Shown: positions 10,355 through 21,092, numbered from the stretch's first letter. The stretch is DNA of 64,000 nt from Liolophura sinensis (GCF_032854445.1 NC_088298.1:2478160-2542159), one strand, 5' to 3'. The notes: generated by a model from the letters alone, not told the origin. Program-made: numbers and translations.

Positions 10355-10695
10355 CAAATATTCGTATACCAGCCATCAACCAATAAGGACGTTCCGGGTC
10401 AATAATAACAAGGCCAATTTCAAGAACTACCAAAGACCTTAGAAAGTAGGTAAAGTACGAAAACAGGACGGAATCATACAAAAAGAAGCAGTCAACATTT
10501 TTCATTGATGTAGAAAAGACGCAAGGTATTTAAAACCGTGTACTAAGTTAGAATATAAGTTGTCGATAAAAAATATGTGTATCTCAGTTGCTCTTTGATT
10601 GCAACTCTTCATAAATCCAAAGTGGCAATCTAGTTCACGACGATGAATATACGCCCCCTGGCTCTGGGTTAAGCGGAATTAAGCGCTATCATGAA
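10355..10695 (+). repeat. R1 modules W and X
   Basis: W: 'attcgtataccagccatc', 'aaggacgttccgggtcaat', 'acaaaaagaagcagtcaac' and 'ttttcattgatgtag'. X: 'gtatctcagttgctc', 'ttgattgcaactcttcata' and 'gacgatgaatatac', ending in 'gccccctggc' and 'ttaagcggaatta', which resembles the V arm again. The same W-X order occurs at 36870-37140. Confidence 0.7.
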
Positions 10696-10774
10696 GTAGA
10701 GTGCCAGGACGCTCTGCCAGTATTTACTTACAAGAGATTTATAACCAATGTCCTTAGATATACATAAGGATAAA

Positions 10775-11171
10775 TAAATTACAATTAACATCACAGCATT
10801 TACCTAATTCTGCTTAAGCCACGGTGATAGGGAATGGATCAAATGGATATGATTTTCTGCACTGATAAATCGAAAGGAGCACAAATACATGCCAATTCGT
10901 TTTGTTAATTGGTGTGGTTATGTGTGCACACCGAATTACCATAAGCTCTCCATCTTATTTTAGAGCTTTGACATCTAATACATTCTAATTTATCACTGCA
11001 TTTTTTTTACATAATTCTGCTGAAGCAAAGGGCTTATGGGGCGTGTAATTTGCTACTATTTATGTATTTACAGTTGGAATTAAACCCTAACTGAGGTCAG
11101 TTGACAGGAGGCCGTATTTCACCGGTTACGTGTGACCATTTACCAGCTATCACAATGTCGTCGCTGCTCTC
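10775..11171 (-). repeat. R1 V and U modules, inverted relative to the next copy
   Basis: On the minus strand the order is U (11112-11171) then V. The plus strand shows 'ctaattctgcttaagcca' at about 10802, a related copy at 11011, 'gggcgtgtaatttgctac' at 11039, and 'ccgtatttcaccggttacg' at 11112. A V-unrelated stretch at about 10836-10965 separates two partial V copies and may be an insertion. Confidence 0.7.
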
Positions 11172-11204
11172 TCTCAGGTAAGTCTTTAATAACAATTGAA
11201 GTAA

Positions 11205-11620
11205 AACCAGAGCAGCGGCGACAGTGTGATAGTTGGAAAATGGTCACACGTAACCGGTGAAATACGGCTACAGCATAGAGAATAAAACCAGAGCATCGAC
11301 GACAGTGTGATAGCTGGCAAATGGTCACACGTCAGCCTTGAATTACGGCCCCTTTTCAATTTGCCTCAGTCAGGGTTTAATTCTAACTGTTCATGTAAAT
11401 GCGTGAATAGTAACATATTACACGCCCCCTAGCGCCATGGCTTAAGCAGAATTAGGTAAAAAAATGCGGTGATGTTAATTGCAATTCATTAGACGTCAAT
11501 GGTCTTGTATTACTCAAAGTGCTGTCTTGTTATCACATTCATCACACTAAACAATGTAAAGGGGCAAGGGCTCGGGGATGCTTAATCCACCAGCAGAATC
11601 AGGATTTATATATAGGAATA
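11205..11620 (+). repeat. R1 copy with two U units and V
   Basis: Two U units in tandem (cores about 11207-11275 and 11284-11345), then V with 'ctcagtcagggtttaattc', 'acgccccctagcgccatgg', 'aagcagaattaggtaaaa' and 'gtgatgttaattgcaattc', and the downstream part with 'gtgctgtcttgttatcac'. With 10970-11171 it forms a large imperfect palindrome. Confidence 0.75.
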
Positions 11621-11633
11621 CAATATAATTAAA

Positions 11634-11890
11634 GCAGCGACGACAGTGTGATAGCTAGTTAAATGGTCACACGTAACCAGTCTGTTGTCAATGTACCTCA
11701 GTCAGGGTTTATTCTAAATGCATCAATGGTAACAAAATAAAACCCCACCCCCACCCACCCACCCAGCACTTTGGTTTAAACAGAATTAGTTAAAAATAAT
11801 GCAGTGATGTTATTTGCAATTTACTAAACTAGAATGACTCAAAATAGTGTCTTTTCATCACGTTTTACGTATAATAACATTAAACGTATC
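11634..11890 (+). repeat. R1 copy, U and V
   Basis: A further plus-oriented copy directly after the preceding one: 'agcagcgacgacagtgtga', 'ctcagtcagggttt', a C-rich variant of the gccccct site (11742-11766), then 'gcagtgatgttatttgcaat'. Adjacent copies in direct orientation suggest local duplication. Confidence 0.7.
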
Positions 11891-12433
11891 TCTTTAGCAG
11901 CGCTTCTTCGCGGTAACGTATAGACAAGTTTGCGGGTTGATTATCACCGTTCTCGCAGGAGCAAACACGTGTTATCCATACATACCGTTGTGTTAGCATA
12001 GGGATGTACTTACTGACCCAGAGTGTGACCCACCGGTCTGACATCAGTCTGTTATGATCTGTCCGTGGGTGTTAAGATGCCAATTCCTATCCAACCGCAC
12101 ATGTGTTCTCGCGTTATCTGAACACGCTAGTCATGTAAACAGATGGCTTCCGGAAGTGAGAATAGATTAAAGGCGGAGCTACACTTGTAAATGTCCTGAA
12201 TGTTTGCTTACCATAGACTTTGTGAACATCGACAGTAATGACAGTAAGAAGAGCGAATGGAAATAATGGATGAATACGTGCAGTTTAGTCGACTGATTCA
12301 TGTAGTTAAGGAGCATGAAGAGATCTCTTAGGACAGACGTCAGACCGACTGCATACGTTCCTAAAGCTTAGTTATGTAGGTTTGCCTTCATGTCTCTTGC
12401 CTTCGATCACACAAGCTTGTCACTGCTTCAGTT
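11891..12433. other. Gene-free stretch, nothing recognised
   Basis: Slightly more GC-balanced than its surroundings. No open frame with a motif, no tRNA-like structure, no recognised repeat. Confidence 0.5.
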
Positions 12434-12700
12434 TTGTTTATTTCTTCAATTGGTGTTTTACGCCGTACTCAGAAATATTTCACTTACAGGACGGCGGCCA
12501 GCATTGTGGTAGGAGTACCCGGACATAGCCCAGGGGAACCCACAGCCATCCGCAGGTTGCTGGCAGATTTTCCTACGTACCGTCTGAAAGGAAACCAGCA
12601 TATGCTGGATCTGACCTCACAGTCACCGCACTGGTCAGAGACAGAGGCCTTGGTCATTGTGCCGCGCTGGCAAGGTAACCACCTTGGATACGGAGAGCTC
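12434..12700 (-). mobile_element. SINE, near full length
   Basis: Minus strand: diverged head (with ggctctccg at the 12700 end), B-box region, 'ctggtttcctttcagacgg', 'gcaacctgcggatggctgtg', central box, 'taagtgaaatatttctgag' and 'tacggcgtaaaacacc', with a short tail. Open frames at 12434-12724 (+) and 12484-12876 (-) are carried by this SINE. Confidence 0.85.
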
Positions 12701-13331
12701 TGCTTCAGTTTTGTCTTCTCGTGAAGGGGACATACAGCAAATGACAAATATAAGTACTGAGAGGTAGAAAAACTAATGAAGCGTGCAAAATTAAAACAGT
12801 TTTTTACGCTGAATGTTTGACCAGGAGGTGGGGGAGAAAACATACAGCCTAATAGATTTGTCTTGTTAAACAGCACTCTTTACTTTATCGGGCATGATTT
12901 CCAAGGTTGAAAACTGCATTTGCACCTACATTGTCTGCCAAGCCTGCGTTTTAGACTAAGTAAATTCAGAGTAATGATTTAATTTCACACTTGTTATAAC
13001 AATGTGGGAGACGAGGAGTTGGAAGACATGTTGATCACTGTGCTGAGCATTGAATACTGTGGACGTATTGAATGGTGAATATTTTCGTAGCCATCTTTTC
13101 GCTGTCTGTATGTGAGGGTGTGATGTTTAATGAAAAGTCAGAGAAAGTACTTTGGAAAAACGCATATATTGGCATTCTTTCGGGTTGTAGTATAACTGTT
13201 GTTTTCAGTCTTTCAAGTTGTAGCCACTGTCTTCCAAAATACTCCTAATTTTATGTATGTTGATCAGTTTACTGTGCCCTATATGTGAGTTTGTGGTGGT
13301 TGAATTATAGTGGATATTTTCAATTTTGTAG
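12701..13331. other. Flank 5' of the decayed CXC-family ORF
   Basis: No gene seen. Its right edge is 'caattttgtag', an AG-ending pyrimidine-poor stretch that could be a weak 3' splice site, or simply the boundary where the readable coding remnant begins. Confidence 0.4.
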
Positions 13332-13811
13332 GCTCTGAACATTAGTGACCACTCACAAACTGCTGAATGGGCTACTTATCAAGGTCAGGAATCTATCAAC
13401 TGTGAGCCGTGTATGCTGTGCCAGTCCGAAGTTGACATAGAAGAGTTGGTGCAACATCCCCGGATAGACTCCTATCAGCGTGTGCTGGATGTAGTAAAAG
13501 AATGGGCCAGTTTGCACAATGGCAACTGTGTTGAGGTCCAACGACGACCGCAAAGCTTTACAAAGAACACACACACTGGCAATCTATCATCGTAGTTGCT
13601 ATGCACATGCAACTAACAAAGACCAGATCCGGTGTGTCCGAGATTGTGGTGCAGACGCATTATCTACTGCCACACTGCCACACTGCCAAGAAACGTGGAC
13701 ACAAAAGAGAAAGCATTGAAATAGATGAATGGGGCTCATCAACATCTGGCTCTTCAACACCATTCACGAGGTCCCGTACAAGTCCACTGGATAATGTTTC
13801 TTCCGCATCAA

Positions 13812-13836
13812 AGATGATGATGATGATGATGATGAG
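13812..13836. repeat. (GAT)n triplet run inside the decayed ORF
   Basis: Seven or so GAT triplets encode a run of Asp in the ancestral frame (Met in a shifted frame). Triplet instability here may explain one of the local frame changes. Confidence 0.8.
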
Positions 13837-14332
13837 CATTTCTATCAGGTGAGGACAGTCAACTCTGGGAAATCCTTTAAAGGAGCCGTTGAAAGATCCA
13901 ACAATGAGACGGTGAAAACAAGACTGAACATGTGCATTTCACCCGGGGATGCACATTCAATTGATGTTCCGTACCACAAATCCTGCTGGACAAAACATGT
14001 TTTCTATGGACAGCGAGGAGCAAGCACCAGTGGAAGCGGAACAGGGCGCAAAGAACCCTTGCTACAGCGTGCAAGTCTTTTCGAGCTGATCAACATTCAT
14101 GTCCAAACACAGACACAAGCACACCAACCTGGAAGACATCGAAACCACTTATGTCAATATGCTGGTCACAGAAGGCTTGGAAAATCACGTGCCTACATTC
14201 AGCAGAAAGTAGCTGAAAGAAAAGATCCTCAGTGCCTTGCTGTCATGTTCCAGCTATACCATTGTCCGCTGGATCATGATAGGACCTGTTAACAGCCTAT
14301 AGTCTGAAATGAGGATCAAAATTGTGGACAGA

Positions 14333-14391
14333 TCAGCACTCACAATAAGCCAGGTTATCATATCAGCACTCACAATAAGCCAGGTTATCAT
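14333..14391 (+). repeat. Tandem 27-28-bp duplication in the decayed ORF
   Basis: The text 'atcagcactcacaataagcc' plus 'aggttatcat' occurs twice back to back. It duplicates about nine codons (SALTISQVI) of the pseudogene. Confidence 0.85.
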
Positions 14392-15355
14392 GTATGGACT
14401 TAAATCCAACAGTCAGGTCCAACACGCCAAAAAGAGTATCAGCAGCTTTCAGGTCACCACATGCTCGAGAAAACAAACAGGTTCTGGGACTGACTCTGTC
14501 TGTTCATCACGACACCCGCAGCAAGATGGTGATGGATCTTTTCAGTGCAAATGGTTACTGTGTTTCGTATTGCCGTACCCTGTTAATGAAAACAGTTCTG
14601 ACCAATGCAATTGTATCTCAGAAATCCAAGGTATGCGCCACCATTCTTAAAGAAGGGTGCTCTTGTGTTATTTACAGTAGATAATACAAACCTTTCAGAG
14701 GGCACCCCTGAATGAGGGTCAGAAAGAGCAAAGGTTTTACCAGCCTTCTATGCTTTCACTGGGGCTGACAACACTGGGAGGGTCTCTCGTATAGGCAAAA
14801 CAACCTGGCTGCAAGTCTTCATGAAGGTAGAAAGGTGGTCAGTTCTCAACAAATTTAAAGGTGACCGAAACTATGTTGGTCACTCTGGCTAGCGCCGTCT
14901 TTGCAGCTTACTCCCCCAGGGGCATCTACATCAAGACCGTCTCCGAGCTGCGATGGCATCTCTTATGCAAGCATTTGGCAAAAAGTGACAAGCTACCTCA
15001 TACCCTTAGAGCTCTGAGACAACATGTACTTAGAGTCCATATCCAGGCCAGAGGGTGGGGACGGGTCACCATTGCTCTACAGGACCCTTAGTTGCATGCC
15101 TTGCAGAATGACTAATACAAGAAGCCCGATGGCCAGCTGAAACCAACCACGACAAATGTTTTTCCAGCTCCAAAGGCAATCATTGGAATGGTTAGCTGTC
15201 AGTGCAAAACAAACTGTTCTTCTGCCAGATGTTTGTGCAGAACAAAGAACTTATCCTGCACCGATCTTTGCCAGTGAGACAGTGATTGTCAGAATGGTGA
15301 TGACACACAGAATGAGTGTGAAACTGATGATGACGATGATGGTGGTGATATGTAA

Positions 15356-16344
15356 AGACTCCTTGGCTGCCTAAATGGTTAGCTGTCAGTGCAAAACAAA
15401 CTGTTTTTGTTAAAATGTTGACCCATTTCCGTCACGAGGAACATGTTGGTTCTTAATGGACACTAACTTAGTTGAACGTTTATGATCATTTGTAAAACAT
15501 TCAGTAAAACGAAAAATTTCAGTCAAATAAGTTTGTGGATGAATCTGGCTTATTTATTTTGATACGGTTGAAATCCTTGGCTCTGAAAACGGTGGTTTAG
15601 CTGTCAAAGTCAAATTTCTAGGTTATTTAGAAGCTGAGATATTGACGAAAAACTTGATAGAATAGACAAGACGCTCGTCACGTTTTTGGCAAATATTGCG
15701 ACTTGTTACAATCATATTTCAAATATTCCGACCCCCATTGTGACACGGCTTATTTTATTCGGTGTCTGATCGGTCATATCTTTTTACTGGAGCAAAGGTT
15801 AAATTTGAATACTTTCCACAAAAGTCCTTCGATATTACATACTGAACCTGACAATTGATGTAGCAGCAGACAAAATTCCTTCCTCCAACTTTAATATGTG
15901 TTTACATGTGTCTGTTTTCCTTAGGTACTCGCCACTACACATTCCTACAACAAGACGTAAACACAAAACTGCCCTGTTAAATGACAGGTCATAACTGTTT
16001 AGAGGAAGCTTCAAAAGAAGGTCGGCGTTAGCCGCCCATTAATCACTGTAGGTTAATTACCTCTTCCGGAGGAGCTCTCCACTGCACGGACCAGGTATAA
16101 GCATGTGTACAAACACCACAGTGTAAGTGTTTATCAAGTAGACCCCCTCGACACCTATTTAACCAGTACTGCGGTACCTGGTTAAGCCGTACCTTACCTT
16201 GAGTCGATTTCTCATCCGAACTGCACTAGCATTGCTGAAAGAGACGTTCGTGTGTTCAGCTGAGGTCACGTTGAGGTCTGTCATTGGCTATGATCATTGC
16301 ACACATGATGTGTCTCCCAGAGACTAAGTAGATTTAACGAGGTG
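15356..16344. other. 3' flank of decayed ORF, gene-free
   Basis: At 15374-15405 a 30-odd-base piece of the CXC-coding region (from 15187; 'tggttagctgtcagtgcaaa') is repeated, so a small segmental duplication followed the coding end. The rest up to 16344 has no motif I can name. Confidence 0.5.
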
Positions 16345-16697
16345 TCTTTTGGGTATTCTCGTCTAATACGATTGCATCCTAGATGGGGCCGCGCTCCTGA
16401 ATGTGTTGGATGTGATGCCCAATATGGCATCAAACATATCCTGATGGACTGCGTAGACTTTGCTCATGTTAGCAAAAGATTCTACGCAGTCGATTTATAT
16501 TCAGTTTATTAGACAGCATTGCTGGTGATGCTGCCATTATATATTTGAAGTCCATTGGCTTGTATCATAAAATATTGTTGCATATATTGTGTACTTTTCT
16601 AGATGATTTGTCTGAAATATTGCCGATGTTGCGTTATGTCATAGTCATTCATTCATTCAGTCATTCAGATGGAGGTCGTTTGACGAGAGACCGCTGA
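16345..16697 (+). mobile_element. Non-LTR retrotransposon, ORF2 C-terminal remnant
   Basis: The frame from 16348 reads FGYSRLIRLHPRWGRAPE, then CVGCDAQYGIKHILMDCVDF with the C-x2-C-x8-H-x4-C spacing typical of the cysteine/histidine segment near the C-terminus of ORF2 in Jockey/CR1-like elements. After a frameshift near 16500 it continues SLLDSIAGDAAIIYLKSIGL and on to TGA at 16695-16697. The xxIIxYLKxIGLYxK ending is also usual for such elements. Upstream reverse transcriptase and endonuclease are absent, consistent with 5' truncation. Clade cannot be settled from this tail. Confidence 0.75.
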
Positions 16698-17502
16698 CTA
16701 TCTATAACTTAGAACGTGTGTGTCCGAATCGTGCCTTTAGTCAGTTAGTTTTAAGTCACAGAGGCTTTGCAATAAAGATTCAATGACCTCTGTGTGACCT
16801 AACGAAAATTTCCCGACAGTGTGTCTGTGGAAATTTAACACATGCTGTGGTTTTCTCGGTTTTGTGTTCATTATAAAGATATAGTTATGGGGTTTTAGCT
16901 GGCCATCACTGGGTAAAGCTTTGGGTTCAGTGATTTCGTCCGGAGAACTATCTAGAGCTGGATTCGATCCCGTGACCTCTTCCAGTTAGTCAAAGTCTGA
17001 CAGTTTTTTAACTGATGGTACAAACATTTTAAATAGTAATTTTGTCCTTTGAAGGGATAATGTACAGGCGAGAGATTACATTCATTGTTTCGATAATGCT
17101 TGTTTTGTTTAAAATGTCACCAAATATCACTGTTTGTGGAAAGCTTACTTGACATTGATTTATACACATTTCCCAAACTTAGCTCAACTGTGGCTGAATA
17201 AATCCTGTAAACAGCTGCAGGACAAAGAAAATTAGAGTAGATTACTAAATAACATGTTGTTTGTTAGTTCTTGTTTGGAGTAAATGTTCTGTCCATTTTG
17301 GAGCTAAAAACGAAGGGAAAAAAAAAACAAAAACATTTATTTCAATGGCTATAAATAAACCATACACGACTTTATATATGTTGAGAAAAAGAGGAATTTT
17401 CTATTGGTTTAATTCGAGAAATGTTGTTTGTTTCATTCATAGTTTTGACTTCTTTTGGCTTTCCATGCATTCATTTTTGGACCAGCCATACATACTAAAA
17501 AC
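16698..17502. other. Retrotransposon 3' flank, gene-free
   Basis: May include the element's 3' UTR (16698-16990), which has a 'ggattcgatcccgtgacc' stretch recalling a tRNA B-box. Beyond that it is AT-rich, and a 94-codon open frame at 17261-17545 shows no motif. Confidence 0.4.
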
Positions 17503-17718
17503 ATTTATTTATTTATTCAATTATTTTATTTATTTATTCATTTGATTAACGCCGCACTCAAGAATATTTCACATATAGGACGGCGGCCAGTATTATGCTG
17601 GACGAAAACAGGCCACAACAGGGGGAAACCCACGACCATCCATAGGTTGCTTCAGACCTTGTCACGCACGACAGGAGAGGAAGCCAGCATGAGCAGGGCT
17701 TGAACTTACAGCGACCAC
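17503..17718 (-). mobile_element. SINE, head missing
   Basis: Minus strand: 'gttcaagccctgctcatgct', 'ggcttcctctcctgtcg', 'acctatggatggtcgtggg', 'ccagcataatactggccgc', 'gtgaaatattcttgagt' and a long interrupted AAATAAAT tail (17503-17545). The tRNA-like head beyond the B-box is absent. Confidence 0.8.
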
Positions 17719-19087
17719 CATACCAGAAATAAAACTTTGACTAGTTAATGAACTAGACAATATGGTGTCACGTGTTCAAATCTAACCGAATTCTACTCTC
17801 TTAAATTCTGGGATAAGTTCAGTTTCATTTACTGCTTTAATTCGAGAGACGCTTTGTTTTAGAGAAGAGGGCACAGGACTGGATTTGGTTTCTCGCCCGT
17901 TTGTTATTTGTTGCCTAGGTCATCACTTAAAAACACTAAGATACCTTGATCAGAGATCATTTTCGGATAAAGAATGTCCATACACTTGGAGGTTTCTGAT
18001 TAACTGCGGACATTTGGCCTTGTTTATTTATTTATTTGTCTGAACCTTTCCCCGCAACTGGGGTTTGCGTTAGGACGTTACATAATGTCACCCGCCATTT
18101 AGGAACCTATCTCAACCTGTAGCCAGTGTGTGCGCTAAATAAGTTCAGCGTGTCTCGAGTGGGTGTTGAAGCCCACCTTATATACAGACGTATGTAATGG
18201 GGAATAAACTTAAGCGCACATTTCGGATCGAAATAGCTGCTAGTCATTTATAGATATACAAAACATTTGTACTGTGTTTATTTGCGGCAAACAACGCACG
18301 GCAGAGATTTCGTAAAATGCCACAAAGTGCGCAAAATGGCCTCAACCCACGCAGCCACAAGAATTCGTGCATGATATCGCCAACTAATTTGGGATCGAAA
18401 TCTTCTCAGTCGCTTCCGGACATTAAGCCTGCATGCAATTAAATCCCCCCAATAACTATACGTATTATATAACTGCACTGTATAGATTTTATCTCAGTTG
18501 TCTATTGGAGGTTTACTGGTAGAGTAAACAGGAGTGCTTGCGCAGTAAACCGCGACTCATCGCTAGCTACCTGAAAACCGAAGTTGAATTGGCAAGAAAT
18601 GTATTCGAGCCGGCCACCTCCTCGACCAGGGGCCCACGCGGAAGTTTCGAAACACGCGAAGTGTGGATGGGGGGGGGGGGGGGGGGGGGTGCACAAGGGT
18701 CCTCGTTCAACTTCGTGCCGTCGCGAAGGTCGCGTAAGAGTGTTCCGAGTCTTCCGGAGGGGTAGCTAAGGTCTGTCAGCCACCATGCAGCCATGAATTC
18801 TTTGACCGGTTGAGAGAGAGGTAATATCATATTGTCACCTTGGTATTCTCCAGACGAGTGGATAGTAACAATGAGCAAAAAGTTTCCAGTTCTGTTCATA
18901 AGTAGACAAAATCTTTATGGAAATAACAGTGCAAGAAAATTATAGATTATCAACTACATATAATATTTATGTGGCAGTATTATTCAATGTCTAATGTACA
19001 ATATCCAATCAAGGGCACTCTTTCGTTCGGAGGCAAATTTCTCGAATTGCCTATGTGTACTGTATATTGGTTCACTCAAAAAAATTC
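17719..19087. other. Gene-free stretch with poly-G
   Basis: No recognised feature except the homopolymer at 18669. Open frames on both strands over 18502-18899 are Gly- or Pro-rich only because they cross that G run, so they are not genes. A TTTA run at 18020-18036 lacks an adjoining SINE body. Confidence 0.5.
18669..18689. repeat. poly-G run (21 G)
   Basis: Uninterrupted G homopolymer. It creates false Gly or Pro stretches in overlapping frames. Confidence 0.9.
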
Positions 19088-19290
19088 ATCTTTTAATTTA
19101 ACAAATAGTCTGTTGTCTAGGTGATGCTAGAATGTGTTTTGTTATTATAACACATAATCCTGTCATATTCAACATCATATCATGTGGTACAACAGAATGG
19201 TTATATTGAATTTATAGACTATTTTGTGTTATATTTCACGGATCAATCTGCTGCAATAGCACAGCAGATTCTACCTTCACTCAGTGTTGG
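19088..19290. repeat. MITE-like repeat, copy 1
   Basis: Shares 'tctgttgtctagg' and 'tgatgctagaatg' at the left and 'gattctaccttcactcag' at the right with the copy at 20128-20345. The two ends are partly inverse to each other (tgatgctagaatg against gattctaccttcac), suggesting a small foldback element without coding capacity. Confidence 0.5.
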
Positions 19291-19789
19291 TGAAAACCAA
19301 AATGGCGATTGAAACACAAGTGTTGCCGTCTCAGTCATGGTTGTATATAGTCTGAATAGAAGCTGGGTGTTCATAGCACGCCGCTTACTCAAGCTGTTTT
19401 CTGTCAACCGCATTTCAGAGCGGTGATGGATAACTGTCCCAAAGGTCTGCATTATCGCACCTGCGAGCATGTCATTAAACTGTGCTCGCGCACCTGACAC
19501 ACAGACCTATAACACTGGAGCAAGCCTTAACGTTGTATTGATGCATCGTTTCCTGTTCTCTAAGCCAATTTTTAATAAATCTCCTATGTGTCATATTTTG
19601 AAAAGGCCCGTGGCTAAATAAAGAGTCTGTTGACCTTAACATCTGTTGCGATCGGAGCTCAATTCTCCTGCAATTATATCCTGTGACATGCGCCATCAGG
19701 ACGTGGACACCTGTATGAGGTCATGCGCATTGACCATGCGCTCAGAAAACTGGTTTTCGTATCTGGGTCACGGTACACATACAGTGAAT
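19291..19789. other. Gene-free stretch
   Basis: Two short overlapping minus-strand open frames (19243-19500, 19475-19696) have no motif. Nothing else seen. Confidence 0.45.
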
Positions 19790-20079
19790 CTATTTATTTA
19801 TTTATTTATTTAATTGTTGCCTAATGCCATAACGAATGATTTTATTTATTTATTTTATCAGTGTTTTACGCCGTACTCAAGAACATTCGTTTTTACGGCG
19901 GCGGCCAACAAAACGGTGGGATGAAACCGGGAAGAGCCCGGGGGAAACCCACAAATATTCGCAGATTGGAGAGGAAGACAGCATGAGCTGGATTTGAACT
20001 CACAGCGACCACTTTGGTGAGAGAATCCGGGTCACCGTGTCGCGCTGGCGTGCCAACCCCCTCGGCCACGGAAGCCTCC
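19790..20079 (-). mobile_element. SINE, near full length, with extra tail segment
   Basis: The element proper is 19840-20079 on the minus strand: head with 'ggcttccgtggccgag', B-box region 'tgagttcaaatccagctc', 'gtgggtttcccccgggctc', a central box with changes, and 'tacggcgtaaaacac', then an AAATAAA tail. A second TTTA run at 19792-19814 separated by about 25 bp may be the tail of another truncated copy. Confidence 0.85.
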
Positions 20080-20127
20080 TAAATGATTATAAACATTAAA
20101 CTTTCAACTGGGTGAAAGAACTCTGAA

Positions 20128-20345
20128 AAGAACATGCTGTTAAATGTAACAGAAATTCTGTTGCCTGGAAGAGTGATGCTAGAATGCAGCAGATTTTCCT
20201 GAGCAAACATAGCACACACATTCTATTAAGTCAGCATAAAGATTGTATTAGACTAACTGGATAAGTTTGATATAACACAGTATTTTGTTATAACAGGAGC
20301 ATAAAGTCTACCATCACTCAGAAAATGTACTTTCTGTTAAAATTA
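20128..20345. repeat. MITE-like repeat, copy 2
   Basis: Left part 'taacagaaattctgttgcc' (itself palindromic around aacagaaattctgtt) and 'gtgatgctagaatgc'; right part 'taaagtctaccatcactcag'. The pair with 19088-19290 is separated by about 1 kb with a SINE between. Confidence 0.5.
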
Positions 20346-20504
20346 ACACATTTTTAAAGTGAAACCGGAGTACTAGTAAGTCTCACAGAACATTGTGTGT
20401 AAGAATGGCACCTTAACCAATCGGAAACGACCTACCCACCATCACTCTACGTGTATGGAATGAAGGAATAGAGGCTTTTGACTTAGTGTTTATCTGTAAA
20501 TCTG

Positions 20505-20635
20505 AATAAAAATCCTGACTCAAATAAACACACAAACAACCGTATTTGACCGGTTACGTCTGCCCATTTGGCAGCTATTACACTGTCCTGGCTGCTCTGG
20601 CATTGTTCTCCGTAGTGTGTAATCGTTTAGAGAAT
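20505..20635 (-). repeat. R1 U module with short V
   Basis: Plus strand shows 'aaaaatcctgactcaaata', 'ccgtatttgaccggttacg' and 'gcagctattacactgtcc', the inverse of module U, preceded by the edge of V. Confidence 0.6.
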
Positions 20636-20761
20636 GATTTACGACTTACTTACGGCAGTGTTTGTTTGCGTTGATTGTAGAAGACAAATGAACTATGGTG
20701 AAATCAATAAATTAGATTGAATAATCACTTACCTGTACGGCAACTCAGCTATATCAGCGTA

Positions 20762-21014
20762 TTTGTTTATTTATTTGATTGATATTTCACATTCAACACA
20801 TATTTCACTTCTAGGATGGCGGCCAGCATTATGACGGGAGGAAACCGGGCAAACCCCGAGGGACACGACGATCCACAGGTCGGTGACAGACCTTCCCACA
20901 TACGTTGGCGAGAAAGCCAGCATGAGCTGCACTTGAACTCACACGACGGAATTAGTAAGAGACACGAGCAATCATGTTGCGCCAGCACGCCTACCACTCG
21001 GCCACGCGGCTCCC
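20762..21014 (-). mobile_element. SINE, near full length
   Basis: Minus strand: head beginning 'gggagccgcgtggccgag', 'gttcaagtgcagctcatgct', 'ggctttctcgcc', 'cctgtggatcgtcgtg', a central box variant, then 'agaagtgaaatatg' and a TAAA tail. The 147-codon minus-strand open frame at 20767-21210 is this SINE plus flank and is not a gene. Confidence 0.8.
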
Positions 21015-21092
21015 TATCAGCGTTGATGGATGATATTTGTCGCACAAGTATTTTATGTCGTCGCGCTTGATCGAGTTGCGGCTTTAAATCAG

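Larger units (their letters stand above)
13332..15355 (+). pseudogene. Decayed intronless ORF, invertebrate CXC-motif protein family
   Basis: A protein can be followed for about 670 residues by switching frames, with no introns. Order: a CxxC pair (NCEPCMLCQ, about 13400); a shift near 13550 to the frame with IYHRSCYAH; a shift near 13690; from 13795 a frame starting CFFR and a run of Asp, then VKTRLNMCISPGDAHS and YHKSCWTKHVF (about 13910-14010); a shift near 14120 to LEDIETTYVNMLV with in-frame TAGs near 14206 and 14298; from 14394 HHDTRSKMVMDLFSANGYC; then ALVLFTVDNTNLSEGTPE, a TGA, and FTGADNTGR (about 14755). From 14861 one frame with LRALRQHVLRVHIQARGW runs through TAG 15089 and a TAA near 15110 into the Cys cluster CQCKTNCSSARCLC (15197 on) and a TGA at about 15272, ending DDDDDGGDM-stop at 15355. 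I recognise the layout from uncharacterised multi-copy invertebrate proteins with a tesmin/TSO1-like C-terminal CXC motif; their function is not known to me. CFFR probably replaces a CxxC Cys. Broken beyond function; possibly a retrocopy or transposon-carried gene. Confidence 0.8.

Noticed and set aside
18502-18899. Four overlapping Gly- or Pro-rich open frames
   Set aside because: They exist because of the 21-G homopolymer and have no independent support.
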